Source: an uncultured Collinsella sp. (GTDB taxonomy: Bacteria; Actinomycetota; Coriobacteriia; Coriobacteriales; Coriobacteriaceae). Taken from it: a stretch of DNA of 64,000 nucleotides. Below are positions 8,955 to 16,354 of this stretch, piece by piece. The position numbers and the translations under genes are program-made. Under the pieces are notes generated by a model that was given only the letters and a program-made list of their open reading frames with translations, did no database searches and had not been told where the DNA came from. The DNA lies in the NCBI GenBank assembly GCA_934654625.1, contig CAKUGM010000001.1, positions 186,001 to 250,000 on the forward strand. Reading direction: 5' to 3'. Every line of letters begins with the position of its first letter. The first letter of the stretch is position 1.

Positions 8955-9205
8955 TTTTTTGCGTCCTCGCCAACCGCGTCGAGCGCAGCGGCCAGAAGGT
9001 CGTTCAGGCGGTCGACGCTGCCGCCAAGGCGCTCGATGTACTCCTCGTCGTTGCCCATGAACACGCGCTCCATCACGTCGAACGAGAGGGAGAAGTCCTC
9101 ATCGGCGCGTGCCAGCTGCTTGGCGGTCTTGTAGCTCTTCAGCTCGTCCGCGTCGCAGACGAACTCGCCATCCACGCCGTCAACGGTGAAAGTGATTTCC
9201 TTCAT
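8909..9205 (-). CDS. tail assembly chaperone (gpG analogue)
   Basis: The 98-residue product starts at ATG 9205, with AGGAGGG upstream (rc of 9207-9213). It is acidic and helical (MKEITFTVDGVDGEF start, RLNDLLAAALDAVGED near the end), between the tail tube and tape measure genes, the position of lambda gpG. Its last codons hold the slippery heptamer at 8960-8954, and its TAA stop (8911-8909) follows the stimulatory hairpin directly. Most ribosomes should terminate here; a fraction should shift to make the longer fusion. Confidence 0.8.
   Translation of the reverse strand: MKEITFTVDGVDGEFVCDADELKSYKTAKQLARADEDFSLSFDVMERVFMGNDEEYIERLGGSVDRLNDLLAAALDAVGEDAKNSSASPQTSKPTEAK
8912..8960 (-). promoter_or_regulatory. 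programmed -1 ribosomal frameshift signal
   Basis: On the minus strand the heptamer A AAA AAC occupies 8960-8954 in the correct phase (GCA AAA AAC in the zero frame). A 7-nt spacer follows, then CTTCGCCTC (8946-8938), a 17-nt loop, and the exact complement GAGGCGAAG (8920-8912). The zero-frame TAA stop comes next. Slippery site, spacing and stem are those of efficient bacterial -1 frameshift signals, and the -1 frame is open for 132 codons of chaperone-like protein. Confidence 0.88.
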
Positions 9206-9213
9206 GTCCCCTC

Positions 9214-9801
9214 CTAGGCGGCGTTGGTCTCGGTGGACTGGATGTAGTCGTAGCAGGTGTTGCCGTCCCCGTCGGTCAGGTACTTGGCCGTGAGGGCGCG
9301 GGCTGCAAGCTCTCCGACCGCGAGCGTCAAATCGTCCAGCTCCGAGCACTGGAACAGCGGCACGACCTTGCGCCACTTGCGGTTGTTCTTCAGGAGCAGG
9401 TCGAGGACGACGACCCACGTGCCGTTCGAGTTGCCGTTGTGCTTTACCGTGATGACGCCCGCCTTGTCGGTCACGTTCTCGTCGCCGTACATGAGCTTGA
9501 GCGTCATGGCCTTGATCTCGGCGAGGGTCAGCTGAGCCGACTCCACGCGGGAGGTCTGCGGGCTGTCCATCAGGTCGCCGTTCATATCGACGAGGTCCTC
9601 GGAATCGCTGTCGACCGTCTCGACGTAGCCGTCCTCAGAGATGAACCCGAGGCACTTGTAGGCGGTGGGCAGCGCCGTGCTGTAGTCGGTGGGGAGCGCG
9701 GTCCCCGTGGGGGCGACGAAGATGTAGCCCCCGCGCACGCCCTTGGTGCTGGAGACGTTGTCCGTGCTGTTCGACGTGTACTCTTTGTTGGTTCCTGCCA
9801 T
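9214..9801 (-). CDS. major tail tube protein
   Basis: The 195-residue protein begins MAGTNKEYTSNSTDNVSSTKG and continues with the GGYIFVAPTGTALPT strand, then a CLGFISEDGYVE segment, typical of long-tailed phage tube proteins (beta sandwich that stacks in hexamers). It has a good GAAGGAAATGGC-type start context. It sits between the head-tail connector genes and the chaperones, the usual tube position. It should be one of the most abundant virion proteins. Confidence 0.82.
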   Translation of the reverse strand: MAGTNKEYTSNSTDNVSSTKGVRGGYIFVAPTGTALPTDYSTALPTAYKCLGFISEDGYVETVDSDSEDLVDMNGDLMDSPQTSRVESAQLTLAEIKAMTLKLMYGDENVTDKAGVITVKHNGNSNGTWVVVLDLLLKNNRKWRKVVPLFQCSELDDLTLAVGELAARALTAKYLTDGDGNTCYDYIQSTETNAA

Positions 9802-9811
9802 TTCCTTCTCC

Positions 9812-10156
9812 TTACTCGCAGATCGTCAGCTCTGCGTTCGTCTGGTATCTCTCCTGCCTCGAATCCGGGTCTGGCCATCGGTAGGTGCCGTCCGGGACGG
9901 CCCTGAAGACGTTCGGCTCCTCGGTCAGCCCGTAGATGGCGACCTCCACCAGCCCCGCGATCTCCGCCGCCCGCCTGCGGGTCTTGGCCCACGACTGGAC
10001 GGCGAGCGAGCAGGTCTTCGGGTAAAGGCCGGTGCCGGTGCCCGTAAGCTCCACGGAGATGAACTCCTCCGGGCGCTTCTCGGGCACTTCGAGCACGGCC
10101 CTGATTCCGGTGGCATCCATAAGGCGCTTGGCCACCACGCGCTCAACGTCAATCAT
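9812..10156 (-). CDS. tail completion / terminator-like protein
   Basis: The 114-residue protein starts at ATG 10156, overlapping the upstream stop by ATGA. Its pattern (MIDVERVVAKRLMDATG, PEKRPEEFISVELTG, later VQSWAKTRRRAAEIAG) matches tail completion proteins of siphoviruses (gpU/DUF3168-like fold). These cap the tail tube at the head-proximal end. It comes right before the tail tube gene. Family name is inferred from position and pattern. Confidence 0.65.
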   Translation of the reverse strand: MIDVERVVAKRLMDATGIRAVLEVPEKRPEEFISVELTGTGTGLYPKTCSLAVQSWAKTRRRAAEIAGLVEVAIYGLTEEPNVFRAVPDGTYRWPDPDSRQERYQTNAELTICE

Positions 10157-10449
10157 TGCTTCCTCGAATCGAGCGCCGACTTGAGGCGGTTGTGGATAAG
10201 CTCGCTGCTGTAGGCGTGCGGGGTGCCCGTGGCCACGCCGCAGTAGTTCGCACGCTTGCCGCGAGACTTGAAGACACGGTAGCCGGTGCCAAGCTCGCCG
10301 GTGCCCTTGGTGAAGGTCGCGTTGCATTCGGCGGCGATGGCCCTAGCCGGTGCCTCGCACAGCGCCTGGACCGCGCCGCTGTCCATGATCTCGGCGTATG
10401 CGGCCTTGTTGGACTTGTAGTCCTTCAGCCTCACGCTGCACTTAGCCAT
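10153..10449 (-). CDS. HK97 gp10-like head-tail joining protein
   Basis: 98 residues, basic, starting MAKCSVRLKDYKSNKAAYAEIM. It has the helical N-terminal half, a middle FTKGTGELGTGYRVF strand and a short HAYSSELIHNRLKSAL tail usual for HK97 gp10-type connector components. It overlaps both neighbours by a few bases, so it is part of the continuous connector operon (11175 to 9812). Confidence 0.6.
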   Translation of the reverse strand: MAKCSVRLKDYKSNKAAYAEIMDSGAVQALCEAPARAIAAECNATFTKGTGELGTGYRVFKSRGKRANYCGVATGTPHAYSSELIHNRLKSALDSRKQ

Positions 10450-10780
10450 CGGTGCGGGTCACCTCCACGGTTAGATTCCATGTGCCCGGCGTGTTCGCCT
10501 CGGTGTAGCGCTGCGGGTCTCCCACCACGCGGAAGCGCTCCCCGCGCACCTCCACCGCGCAGCCCTTCAGCTCGCCGGCGTAGGTCTTCGGGAAGCACAG
10601 CGTGTAGGCGACCGTCACGCCTTCCGGGCGCGATGCGTCCAGGTCTGCGGTCGCGCCGGGGGCGACGACCACGCTCTCGACCTCTTCGCGGGCGTCCTCC
10701 CCGTAGGTCGGCTCGCCCAGCTCGTCCAGAACCCGCCCCGTGCGTATCACGGTCACGGCTTCGCCCTGAATCAGGTTCAT
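10442..10780 (-). CDS. head-tail adaptor / head closure protein
   Basis: 112 residues starting MNLIQGEAVTVIRTG, largely beta, with a CFPKTYAGELKGCAVEVRGERFRVVGDP segment-like pattern typical of small closure proteins (SPP1 gp16-type barrel: 'L-x-G-x-x-V-x-V-R-G-x-x-Y-x-V-x-G-D-P'). This group seals the portal after packaging and connects the tail. It overlaps genes on both sides by 4-8 nt. Confidence 0.65.
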   Translation of the reverse strand: MNLIQGEAVTVIRTGRVLDELGEPTYGEDAREEVESVVVAPGATADLDASRPEGVTVAYTLCFPKTYAGELKGCAVEVRGERFRVVGDPQRYTEANTPGTWNLTVEVTRTDG

Positions 10781-11175
10781 TCCGTCACCTCGCCGCGCTC
10801 GATTGGGGTGAGGACGCGCATGCGCTGCACATCGAGGCCGAGGCGCTTCAGGTCCGACTTACCGAGGTACATCTCGCCGAGGGCCGAGCCGTAGGAGACG
10901 GAGGCGGTGTAGCCTCCGGCCCCCTGGCTGTACTGGGTCGCCCCGAGCATCGCGGCTGGCGCGGCAAGCACGCGGTTCACCACCATGCAGCACACGGCGC
11001 AAGCGCTGCGGTCGAACGCCGCGTGCGCGCCCTCGGCATAGTCCTCGCCCCAGAAGCCCTCATAGGCAGAGAGCAGCAGGGCGGAGGCATCATCGAGCAG
11101 CGCCGTGGCGCGCCCCGAGTCCGCAGGCTCGCCGTAGCGGGCCGTGTAGTCCTCGATGGTGGCGAACGCGGTCAT
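10777..11175 (-). CDS. Gp19/Gp15/Gp42-like head-tail connector protein
   Basis: 132 residues beginning MTAFATIEDYTARYG, a typical opening of the phage Gp19/Gp15/Gp42 connector family, followed by a helical bundle (ATALLDDASALLLSAYEG) and a short C-terminal strand region with GEMYLGKSDLKRLGL. These proteins form the first ring under the portal. Located between the capsid gene and the closure protein, with ATGA-type overlaps on both sides. Confidence 0.75.
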   Translation of the reverse strand: MTAFATIEDYTARYGEPADSGRATALLDDASALLLSAYEGFWGEDYAEGAHAAFDRSACAVCCMVVNRVLAAPAAMLGATQYSQGAGGYTASVSYGSALGEMYLGKSDLKRLGLDVQRMRVLTPIERGEVTE

Positions 11176-11378
11176 TGCTCCGCCCCCTCCTCGGCAAGCC
11201 CAGCGGCCACCAGCGCGTCAACGAGCGCGTTGTAGGCGGCCTGGAGCTGCGCCGTGGTCGGCTTGCCCTCCACCTTCGGCAGGGCGCCGAGCAGGGTGCC
11301 GTCCCCGCCGCCCACAGAGACGGTGGAGACGGCCTGCCCGGCAGGCGCCTTGCCCTTGGTGATGGTCACGCACTTCAT
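11172..11378 (-). CDS. small phage structural-type protein, 68 aa
   Basis: A 68-residue protein with a beta-rich first half (MKCVTITKGKAPAGQAV) and a helical Ala-rich second half. It follows the major capsid gene by 9 nt and overlaps the connector gene. Small proteins here are often head decoration or head-fibre proteins, but I cannot identify this one. Confidence 0.5.
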   Translation of the reverse strand: MKCVTITKGKAPAGQAVSTVSVGGGDGTLLGALPKVEGKPTTAQLQAAYNALVDALVAAGLAEEGAEQ

Positions 11379-11387
11379 GGCCGCCCC

Positions 11388-12344
11388 CTACGCCGCGACC
11401 GCAGCGGGCGTGATGATGCCAGCCGGGTAGCGCTTGGTCTTGTTGGACTGGAGCGCGGTGACGGGGTTGGCGATCTGGAAGCCGGCGCGGAACACGCAGC
11501 GGAGCGCCACGCAATCCTGCTGCGCGAGGTTCAGTACCACCTTGCCGGTATCGTCGGTGATTACTGCCTGGTCGAGCAGCTTGAAGGTGATGTCCTTGCG
11601 GATGCCCACCACGAAGTTCGACCAATCGGCGAGGAGCATCACCGCCACGGACTCGTCCCAAGCGCCGTTGCTCACCTCGTTCAGCGGGTAGCCGTAGAGG
11701 TTGCCGGAGCCGGGGGTCTGCAGGTCGGGCGAGTAGACGGGGCGACCGTTTGAGTCGCGGAGCGCGGTGAGCTGCCAGTTGAGGCCGGGCTGGGCCGCGA
11801 AGCCGTTGACATTGAAGCCCTGCTTGGCCATCTTCTCCGCGAGGCTCGCCACGTCAACGCCGAGGTCTGCGCCGGTGCCCTGAGCAACGTAGTTGCCCTG
11901 CGCCTTGGCGGTGACGGCGATGCCGTCGGGGAAGGAGCTGGGCTTGTCGGTGCCGAAGAGGCACGACTGGTCGAACTTCAGGCCGACAGCTGCGGCGAGG
12001 CGCGGGCGAATCTCGCCCCAGAGGTCGATGCTTGTGTCCTCGATGATCGCCTCGGGGATGGGCACGATGGCCGCGATCTCCTCGGCGGTGATGGACAGGC
12101 CGGCCCACTTCTGCTTGGTGGTCTGCTTCAGGCCGGTGTCGCCGCCGACCCAGTAGGCGATGGGCAGGGAGTCGAGCACGGGCTGGGTGCGCGTGCGGGT
12201 GCTCATCTGAATCTGGCGGGCGCGGGTGAGCATGACGCTGGACTTGGCCGCGTCCTGGATCACCTCGGCGGCGTACTCGGTGGGCAGGAGGCCACCGGTG
12301 CTGAGGTCATCAGCGGTAATCATCTGGTTGGTTACGGATGCCAT
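11388..12344 (-). CDS. major capsid protein, HK97 fold
   Basis: 318 residues, with the N-arm, then a DLSTGGLLPTEYAAEVIQ segment, E-loop region (TRTRTQPVLDSLPIAYWVG), spine helix, P-domain and the closing region VALRCVFRAGFQIANPVTALQ, all typical of HK97-fold coat proteins. It has no N-terminal delta domain; a separate scaffold gene precedes it. The AGGAGAAG sequence lies just upstream of ATG 12344. It forms the icosahedral shell. Confidence 0.93.
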   Translation of the reverse strand: MASVTNQMITADDLSTGGLLPTEYAAEVIQDAAKSSVMLTRARQIQMSTRTRTQPVLDSLPIAYWVGGDTGLKQTTKQKWAGLSITAEEIAAIVPIPEAIIEDTSIDLWGEIRPRLAAAVGLKFDQSCLFGTDKPSSFPDGIAVTAKAQGNYVAQGTGADLGVDVASLAEKMAKQGFNVNGFAAQPGLNWQLTALRDSNGRPVYSPDLQTPGSGNLYGYPLNEVSNGAWDESVAVMLLADWSNFVVGIRKDITFKLLDQAVITDDTGKVVLNLAQQDCVALRCVFRAGFQIANPVTALQSNKTKRYPAGIITPAAVAA

Positions 12345-12352
12345 TTCTTCTC

Positions 12353-12826
12353 CTATCTACGGTGCTTCATGAACTCTTCGCGGATGAAGTCGCGCTTCGG
12401 CGCGCTTCCCGGCGCGAACGTCCCCGGTTTGTCCACAGTTGCTGCGGGCTTGGTCTTGAAGGCTTTGAGCAGCTTGTCCGCCCATGCCTCCATCTCTTCC
12501 TCGGTTTCGCCGACCAAGAGGTCGGCATCGACGCCCTTCTTATGCGCGACCTTGGCCTTGAGCTTGGCCAGCTCCTCGGCCCTCTCCTTCTCGCTCAGCT
12601 TGGATTCGAGGTCGGCGATGCGCTCCTCGGCGGTCTTCTCCGCCTTGGCGCTCGCGACCTTGTTGGCCTTCGAACGGCCCTCCCACTTGCGCGATTCGGC
12701 GATGGCCTTCTCCTTGGCCTCCTTCTCCGCCTCGTAGAGCGCCTTGTAGTCGGGTTCTGCGGTGCCCTGCGGCTCTCCGCCCTCTACCTGCTGCGCCCCG
12801 CCATCGGCGGTCTGCCCGTCTGCCAT
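12353..12826 (-). CDS. capsid scaffolding protein
   Basis: 157 residues from ATG 12826 (GAAGGAGCAGCGAC upstream). The middle 80 residues are an uninterrupted charged coiled coil of Lys, Glu and Ala. A short basic C-terminal helix ends FMKHRR, as in DUF4355-type phage scaffolds, where it binds the coat protein. It directly precedes the major capsid gene, the standard position. It should guide procapsid assembly and then exit. Confidence 0.85.
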   Translation of the reverse strand: MADGQTADGGAQQVEGGEPQGTAEPDYKALYEAEKEAKEKAIAESRKWEGRSKANKVASAKAEKTAEERIADLESKLSEKERAEELAKLKAKVAHKKGVDADLLVGETEEEMEAWADKLLKAFKTKPAATVDKPGTFAPGSAPKRDFIREEFMKHRR

Positions 12827-12842
12827 GTCGCTGCTCCTTCCC

Positions 12843-12911
12843 GCGCCGTGCGGCGCGCCCCAAGGCCGTGCGGCCATTCCGGGGTCTGTGTGTATGTGTG
12901 CCGTGCGGCAC
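12843..12911 (-). promoter_or_regulatory. three repeated hairpins in the scaffold gene leader
   Basis: The core GCCGTGCGGC (plus strand) occurs three times: 12845-12854, 12865-12874 and 12900-12909. In the minus-strand RNA each forms a stem with a GCAC tetraloop: GCGCC/GGCGC (12843-12856), GGCC/GGCC (12864-12875), GTGCC/GGCAC (12898-12911). The outer base pairs differ but stay complementary, so pairing appears to be kept. They lie between a terminator and the scaffold start codon. A translational operator or processing site is possible. Confidence 0.55.
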
Positions 12912-12959
12912 GTCGTGAAGGAGTGTCCTATGCGCGTGAGATTTCGGGTTTTCGGCATG

Positions 12960-12983
12960 AAAAAAGCCGCCCTTTCGGGCGGC
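12960..12983 (-). terminator. rho-independent terminator after HD hydrolase gene
   Basis: On the minus strand GCCGCCC-GAAA-GGGCGGC (12983-12966) is a perfect 7-bp GC stem with a GAAA tetraloop, followed by six T residues (12965-12960). It lies 26 bp past the stop of the HD-domain gene and before the scaffold gene, so it splits the head operon into an upstream part (terminase to HD) and a capsid part. Confidence 0.9.
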
Positions 12984-13008
12984 TCGGAAACCGTTCTATG
13001 GAATGCCT

Positions 13009-13449
13009 CTAGCGGGCCGCTTCGAGCACTGCGTATGCGTCTTCGTACTTGCCCCGCCTCAGCTTGTCGGCGAAGGTGATGCGCCCGTGGATGCGGCTCA
13101 AGTCCATGTTGTCGCGCAAGTCGGCCATCTTCACCGCGCGGGCGTCCGGGTCTTCGGCGACCTCGCGGATGTACGCCATGTACTCGTCGTACCTGAGGCC
13201 CCTGCCGTGGGTCAGCGCCTTGACGACTCTCACGACATCGGAACCCACCCCGGCAGCGAGCAGGTCCGCCTCCGTCGCGTCGGTGTCCTCCAAAACGTCG
13301 TGCAGGAGCGCCGCGCACCTCCGAAGCTCGGTGTCGCAGCGCAGGGCAACCCTCATGGGGTGCTCAATGTAGGGCGCTCCGCCCTTGTCCACCTGCCCCG
13401 CGTGCGCCTCACTTGCCAACGACAGGCACAGTTCGATTCTCGATTGCAT
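13009..13449 (-). CDS. SpoT/MESH1-like HD-domain (p)ppGpp hydrolase, candidate immunity protein
   Basis: 146 residues from ATG 13449 (GGAGG 6 nt upstream). The whole protein is a compact alarmone hydrolase domain: KGGAPYIEHP (His30), LLHDVLED (His50, Asp51, Glu54, Asp55), and KMADLRDN (Asp110, Asn114), so all expected Mn ligands are there. Members of this family remove the 3' pyrophosphate from (p)ppGpp; small versions serve as antitoxins to RelA-like toxins. It lies two genes downstream of a head protein with a RelA-like C-terminal domain, overlaps the 70-aa gene between by 41 nt, and ends in a terminator. Immunity role is inference. Confidence 0.85.
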   Translation of the reverse strand: MQSRIELCLSLASEAHAGQVDKGGAPYIEHPMRVALRCDTELRRCAALLHDVLEDTDATEADLLAAGVGSDVVRVVKALTHGRGLRYDEYMAYIREVAEDPDARAVKMADLRDNMDLSRIHGRITFADKLRRGKYEDAYAVLEAAR

Positions 13450-13621
13450 CCATGGCCTCCGATTCGGGCACCTCGTCCCACCAGCCGTTGCCGAGCTTGA
13501 CTTTCCCCACCAGCTCAACGTCGTAGACCCAATCCTCGGCAATCCAGTCCCACCGGTACATCAGGTGCCGCTCGTCCTCGCGGGCGACTGCCAACCTGCT
13601 CTCTTCAAGGTAATACCTCAT
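13409..13621 (-). CDS. small Trp/Asp-rich protein in the toxin cassette, 70 aa
   Basis: 70 residues (MRYYLEESRLAVAREDERHL...), acidic, with four Trp in the first two thirds (WDWIAEDW). It overlaps the end of the RelA-domain head gene by ATGA and the start of the HD hydrolase by 41 nt. I do not recognise it. Small acidic genes in this position are often immunity proteins, so it is a second candidate neutraliser besides the HD protein. Confidence 0.6.
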   Translation of the reverse strand: MRYYLEESRLAVAREDERHLMYRWDWIAEDWVYDVELVGKVKLGNGWWDEVPESEAMDAIENRTVPVVGK

Positions 13622-14964
13622 AGCCTGACCTTCTCGATGCCGGGAGGGATGGCGATGCCGCTTGCGTTGCTGGCCATCGTATCGGCCAGCTCGTCAAATC
13701 GCGCCTTACCATCCTCCGTGGACGTGTCGAGGACGCGCTGCTCCTCGTAGAGCCGGTGGTTCATTTCCTTTACCTCAAGACTCTCGGCTGTATGGAACTG
13801 AAGCTCGAACTCGTAACCGTCCGGGGTCTTTACCTTGGTGTTGACGCCCCGGTAGGGCGCGGCCGCGTCGCCGAGGCTGTTCTTCACCTTGACCCAATCA
13901 TACCCCAAGTCCTCCAGATGCTCCCGGATCTCAAAGAAATCCGATGCCAGCGTGTCTGTGTCGCACTGGTAGGTGTAGCGCAACACGTCCGTGATGGCGT
14001 CCGCTGCCTCGGAAAGCCTCAAGCCCTTGTCCGCCGAATCGCTCAGAATCTTGCGTGCAAGGGAGCCCTCACCCTTGAGCCGGAAGTTCAGCCCTTCGAG
14101 GTGCCGCGTGTCGGATTCGAGCGATTGCAGGGCCTTGGTTACGTCCGTCTCCTGCCTGACCGCCTTGGCGATGGAACGCGCCGCAATCTCCGTGGCGCTC
14201 TGCTGCCGCGCAGCCTCCTTCGCCGCCTCTATCGCCTTGGCCGTGGGCGCTGCCCCCGAAAGCGCCTGCTTCGCCGCCTTACGCGCCTCCTCGGTCAAGC
14301 CCATGCCGTCGAGGTCTTGGTACGCGCCCCACCTCGCAAGCCACTCGTCGGGGTCGTACCCCTCGACCTCCATGCCGTCGAAACCGGGAATGACCTTGCA
14401 GCGGCAGTTCTCGTGGTAGTGGTTCCCCTCGCCCGCCATCTTTGCTGATTTGTAATAGAACCCATTGGAGGCGAGCATCGCGCAGAAAGTGCAGGTCTCG
14501 CCGCCCATGGGCACGCGGGCGTATCGCAGCCCGTCGCGCTTCGCGTTGATTCTCATGGTCTGGTTGGCACGGCGCTGGACCTGGTCCTTCGCCTTCTTGC
14601 CGCACGCCTCGGCGAATCCCTCCGAGTCCCCGGCGAGCCACTTGCGCAGCTGGTAGCGCACCTCCCGCTCGACGTATCCGGACACGTCGGACGTGTCGAT
14701 GAGGGCGCTTTTGACCCTTCTCCCAGCCGCCTCGGCCATGCCCTCGTAGAGTTCTGCGGCGATGCCCGATGCGCCGTCCCCGTAGGCCGACACCGCCGCG
14801 TCCACGGCCCCTATGGCGAACTCGCGCACCTGCTCCGCCGTGGCCTTGGGGAACTCGGCGAGGAAGGCCGACACGCGCCCGGATGCGTAGTCGTAGGCCG
14901 CGCCCTCCAAGGTCGCGAGGCGGCTGTCGTAGCTGCTAAGAAGCTTGCGCGTCAGCGTCGCCAT
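13618..14964 (-). CDS. minor head protein (VG15/MuF-like) fused to RelA/SpoT-type C-terminal domain
   Basis: 448 residues. Residues 1-260 are a helical minor head protein; C158, C161, H182, H184, C187 and C189 form the Cys/His cluster of VG15-type capsid proteins. After a helical linker, residues 290-410 carry RelA/SpoT synthetase-like elements: R295-x-K297 with S301-x-x-x-K305, Asp326 in a TDVLRYT strand, Tyr371 in APYRGVNT, and E387-x-Q389-x-x-T392. Such C-terminal additions on minor head proteins are known as MuF-type polymorphic toxins. The domain could make alarmones or pyrophosphorylate tRNA ends after delivery with DNA. The head part should sit on the portal inside the capsid. Confidence 0.82.
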   Translation of the reverse strand: MATLTRKLLSSYDSRLATLEGAAYDYASGRVSAFLAEFPKATAEQVREFAIGAVDAAVSAYGDGASGIAAELYEGMAEAAGRRVKSALIDTSDVSGYVEREVRYQLRKWLAGDSEGFAEACGKKAKDQVQRRANQTMRINAKRDGLRYARVPMGGETCTFCAMLASNGFYYKSAKMAGEGNHYHENCRCKVIPGFDGMEVEGYDPDEWLARWGAYQDLDGMGLTEEARKAAKQALSGAAPTAKAIEAAKEAARQQSATEIAARSIAKAVRQETDVTKALQSLESDTRHLEGLNFRLKGEGSLARKILSDSADKGLRLSEAADAITDVLRYTYQCDTDTLASDFFEIREHLEDLGYDWVKVKNSLGDAAAPYRGVNTKVKTPDGYEFELQFHTAESLEVKEMNHRLYEEQRVLDTSTEDGKARFDELADTMASNASGIAIPPGIEKVRL

Positions 14965-16354
14965 CAGAGGCCCCCATCATCTGCTCCACCATCTGCCGCG
15001 CCTCGGATCGCCGCGCGTCGCTGTTGATGCGCTGCATCTGCTCGTCGGTGTAGCCCAGCATCTCCAAGGCAACGTCCGAGGCGGCAATCTTCGGGAAAGC
15101 CTGCGCCTGCTTGAGCATCGCGTCGCTCTGGGACACGACCGAGGGGTAGGCGGGGGACATGAAGCGCGCGTTCACGTTGTTCCCGGCGTCGCGCTCCGTG
15201 GCGAAGTCGGTGCCGTGGAGGACGGCCAAGGCCATGTATGCGACGTTTCGCAGGGCGTGCCCGTTCTCCGCGTTGAGGTTCTTCGCGTCAATCACAAGCG
15301 GCTCCAGGCTCGCGGCGATGGCATCGCTAGAGGAGGGGTTGTCGTTCGAGACGCCGAAGAACGACACCGGCACGTCGGTAACGCTGCTCATCTGGCACGC
15401 GAGCGCCCTGAAGTACTCCGTGAGCGGTGCCATCTGCAGCTGCGAGGACTGCCAGACGGTCGGCACATCGCCGTCGGCGTCCTTCGTCACCTCGTTGATG
15501 GCGCCCATGGAGGCGCTGTACTTGTTCTGGTCGTTGGTGACGCGCTTGTCGGTACCGAGCAGCCACATCTGCGGGAGCGTGGCGGATTCCGATGCGACTT
15601 CCATGCGCGCCCGCTGCCTGATCGCATCGTCGGTGATGCTCATCACGGCGCGGGTGATGCGGGATGTGCCGAAGGGGCGCTCCAAGGTCGCGCCGTGGGC
15701 CATGGGCTCCATGAGGGCGCGGCCCATGGAGTGCTGACGGTACTCGGCAGTCCAGCCGGAGCCGCCGTTGCGAAGCACGATGATGCTGTCCTCAGTGAAG
15801 ACGTTGACCACGGTGGGGATTCGGTCGTAGCCGTCGCTGGAAAGTTTTGATTCCGCCACAACAAGACCGGCCTTGATGGCCTTCTGCGCATCGTCCCAGA
15901 TGGCGCTTGCGGAGGTGGCGGGATATGCGCTGATAACCGGGCCGTCCCCGCCGTCGGTGACGGTCCAGAAGCCGCAGCAGTGCTTCAGCTCGCATATGAG
16001 GTTCTTGCGGTAGAGCAGGTCGAGGCTGTTAGCCGTGTAGATGCCCCGAAGCTCCTCCGTGACCGCCTCGTCATCGCTCGTGAAGCCGTTGAGCACGCTG
16101 CGGTCGGCCAGCGCGTGGACCGCCTTGCGCGGCCAGTCGATGCGCGGGTCGATTTTCTGCGCGAGGCTTTGGGGCATGGCGATCCCCAGGTCCCGCACCC
16201 GGACGTGGCCGAGGTAGTACTTCTCCCTAAGCAAATTACGCCCGGTCTTCTGCCGCCACACCTGCATGAGCTTCACCGCCGTGTCGCGGTCCTCGTCGGC
16301 GAGGCCGTCCGCTCGTGAAATGCCCTCGACGATTTCCATCTCGATTTTCTCCAT
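14936..16354 (-). CDS. portal protein, SPP1 gp6-like
   Basis: 472 residues. The pattern (REKYYLGHVRVRDLGIAMP near the start, WPRKAVHALADRS, then the long VPVSFFGVSNDNPSSSDAIAA region and a helical C-terminus) is that of the SPP1 gp6 portal family. Twelve copies form the ring through which DNA is packaged. It lies between large terminase (1 nt apart) and minor head protein (29-nt overlap). Confidence 0.92.
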   Translation of the reverse strand: MEKIEMEIVEGISRADGLADEDRDTAVKLMQVWRQKTGRNLLREKYYLGHVRVRDLGIAMPQSLAQKIDPRIDWPRKAVHALADRSVLNGFTSDDEAVTEELRGIYTANSLDLLYRKNLICELKHCCGFWTVTDGGDGPVISAYPATSASAIWDDAQKAIKAGLVVAESKLSSDGYDRIPTVVNVFTEDSIIVLRNGGSGWTAEYRQHSMGRALMEPMAHGATLERPFGTSRITRAVMSITDDAIRQRARMEVASESATLPQMWLLGTDKRVTNDQNKYSASMGAINEVTKDADGDVPTVWQSSQLQMAPLTEYFRALACQMSSVTDVPVSFFGVSNDNPSSSDAIAASLEPLVIDAKNLNAENGHALRNVAYMALAVLHGTDFATERDAGNNVNARFMSPAYPSVVSQSDAMLKQAQAFPKIAASDVALEMLGYTDEQMQRINSDARRSEARQMVEQMMGASDGDADAQAS

